Source: an uncultured Ruminococcus sp.
GTDB taxonomy: Bacteria > Bacillota > Clostridia > Oscillospirales > Ruminococcaceae
Direction: 5' to 3'
DNA length: 22,701 bases
Assembly: GCA_946612185.1 (NCBI GenBank)
Contig: CAMOEP010000001.1
Span: 1-22,701 of the forward strand
A model generated the notes under the pieces. The model ran no database searches. It was not told the origin of the DNA and saw only the letters and a list, made by a program, of their open reading frames with translations. This document shows positions 22,525-22,701 of the stretch, piece after piece. How positions within the stretch are numbered: position 1 is the first letter of the stretch; every line of letters starts with the position of its first letter. A program made the translations under genes and the position numbers.

Positions 22525-22558
22525 AAAATCCCTGACTGGTTCGCCGGTCAGGGATTTT
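22525..22558 (-). terminator. Terminator hairpin with TTCG-type loop
   Basis: A 15-bp stem (22525-22539 with 22544-22558, one T-G pair) around a 4-nt loop. The minus-strand side ends in TTTTTGTT, so it terminates transcription arriving from the right edge; plus-strand reading also ends in TTTT. Confidence 0.8.
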
Positions 22559-22701
22559 GGCTTATTTGCGTCCGCAGCCCAGGTCAAAGGAGGGGTTGCA
22601 GGCGTAGAAATTTTTCTCGTTCAGGCGATCCTGAGTAAGGCGGAGTGCTTCGCCAAAGCGAACAAAACTAAACGTTCCAGACTATTTCAATATGGTCTTT
22701 G
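22559..22701 (-). other. Open frame without start at the right edge
   Basis: On the minus strand a frame ends at TAA 22562-22564 just before the terminator, with protein-like sequence (EALRLTQDRLNEKNFYACNP, then SFDLGCGRK). However, an in-frame TAG lies at 22684-22682, and no ATG, GTG or TTG occurs between them. Either this is the tail of a gene with a frameshift, or a decayed remnant, or chance. I do not recognise a family. Confidence 0.25.

Noticed and set aside
1..22701. Prophage, integrative element or insertion sequence
   Set aside because: No integrase, transposase, tRNA attachment site or phage structural gene was found.

Overview
The window looks like chromosome of a Gram-positive anaerobic gut or rumen Firmicute, most likely a Ruminococcus-like member of the Oscillospiraceae. 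The reasons are a sporulation sigma factor of SigG type, sortase-anchored pili, a GH16 glucanase lipoprotein and a secreted expansin-like protein (plant-fibre lifestyle), an Fe-S aldo/keto reductase, strong AGGAGG-type ribosome binding sites and sigma-A promoters with 17-bp spacers and extended -10 elements. The genus is an inference from gene content only; no rRNA or tRNA gene is present.

Layout. 1-1010: the 3' end of an unidentified reading frame, then sigG. 1102-2654: a GH16/CBM lipoprotein with its own promoter, ending at a terminator shared with the convergent operon on the other strand. 2682-4779 (minus): a YunG-like/HAD fusion protein overlapping a PfkB-family 1-phosphofructokinase by 4 nt. 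4977-6311: a monocistronic CPA2-type cation/proton antiporter with promoter and terminator. 6312-14997: a pilus locus on the plus strand: signal peptidase I, a 1125-aa LPATG adhesin whose CHAP-like domain has lost its catalytic Cys and His, a major LPGTG pilin, a class C sortase, a minor pilin with a QTGQLNWP anchor in place of LPXTG, and a second, smaller sortase overlapping it. 15040-16128 (minus): a secreted Ala/Pro/Glu/Lys repeat protein. 16458-18235: a secreted two-part protein with a C-terminal bacterial expansin, followed at once by a 38-aa peptide gene. 18268-18408: two inverted-repeat structures. 18457-22522 (minus): a tight operon larE-larB-larC-aldo/keto reductase, making the nickel-pincer nucleotide cofactor. 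No larA-type apoenzyme is in the window.

How the genes fit together. The middle of the window is about making and decorating the cell surface. Signal peptidase processes the pilins, the class C sortase should polymerise the LPGTG backbone and attach the large adhesin, and the second sortase is a natural partner for the unusual QTGQLNWP minor pilin. The expansin and the GH16 enzyme act on plant or microbial polysaccharides outside the cell. The lar operon delivers a Ni cofactor for a racemase or epimerase encoded elsewhere, with a ferredoxin-type aldo/keto reductase in the same transcript.

The most unusual points are the degenerate CHAP domain in the pilus adhesin, the 38-aa peptide behind the expansin, the YunG-HAD fusion, the lar operon with an added aldo/keto reductase, and several palindromic repeats between genes. 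All family assignments are made by eye from motifs; no database search was run.
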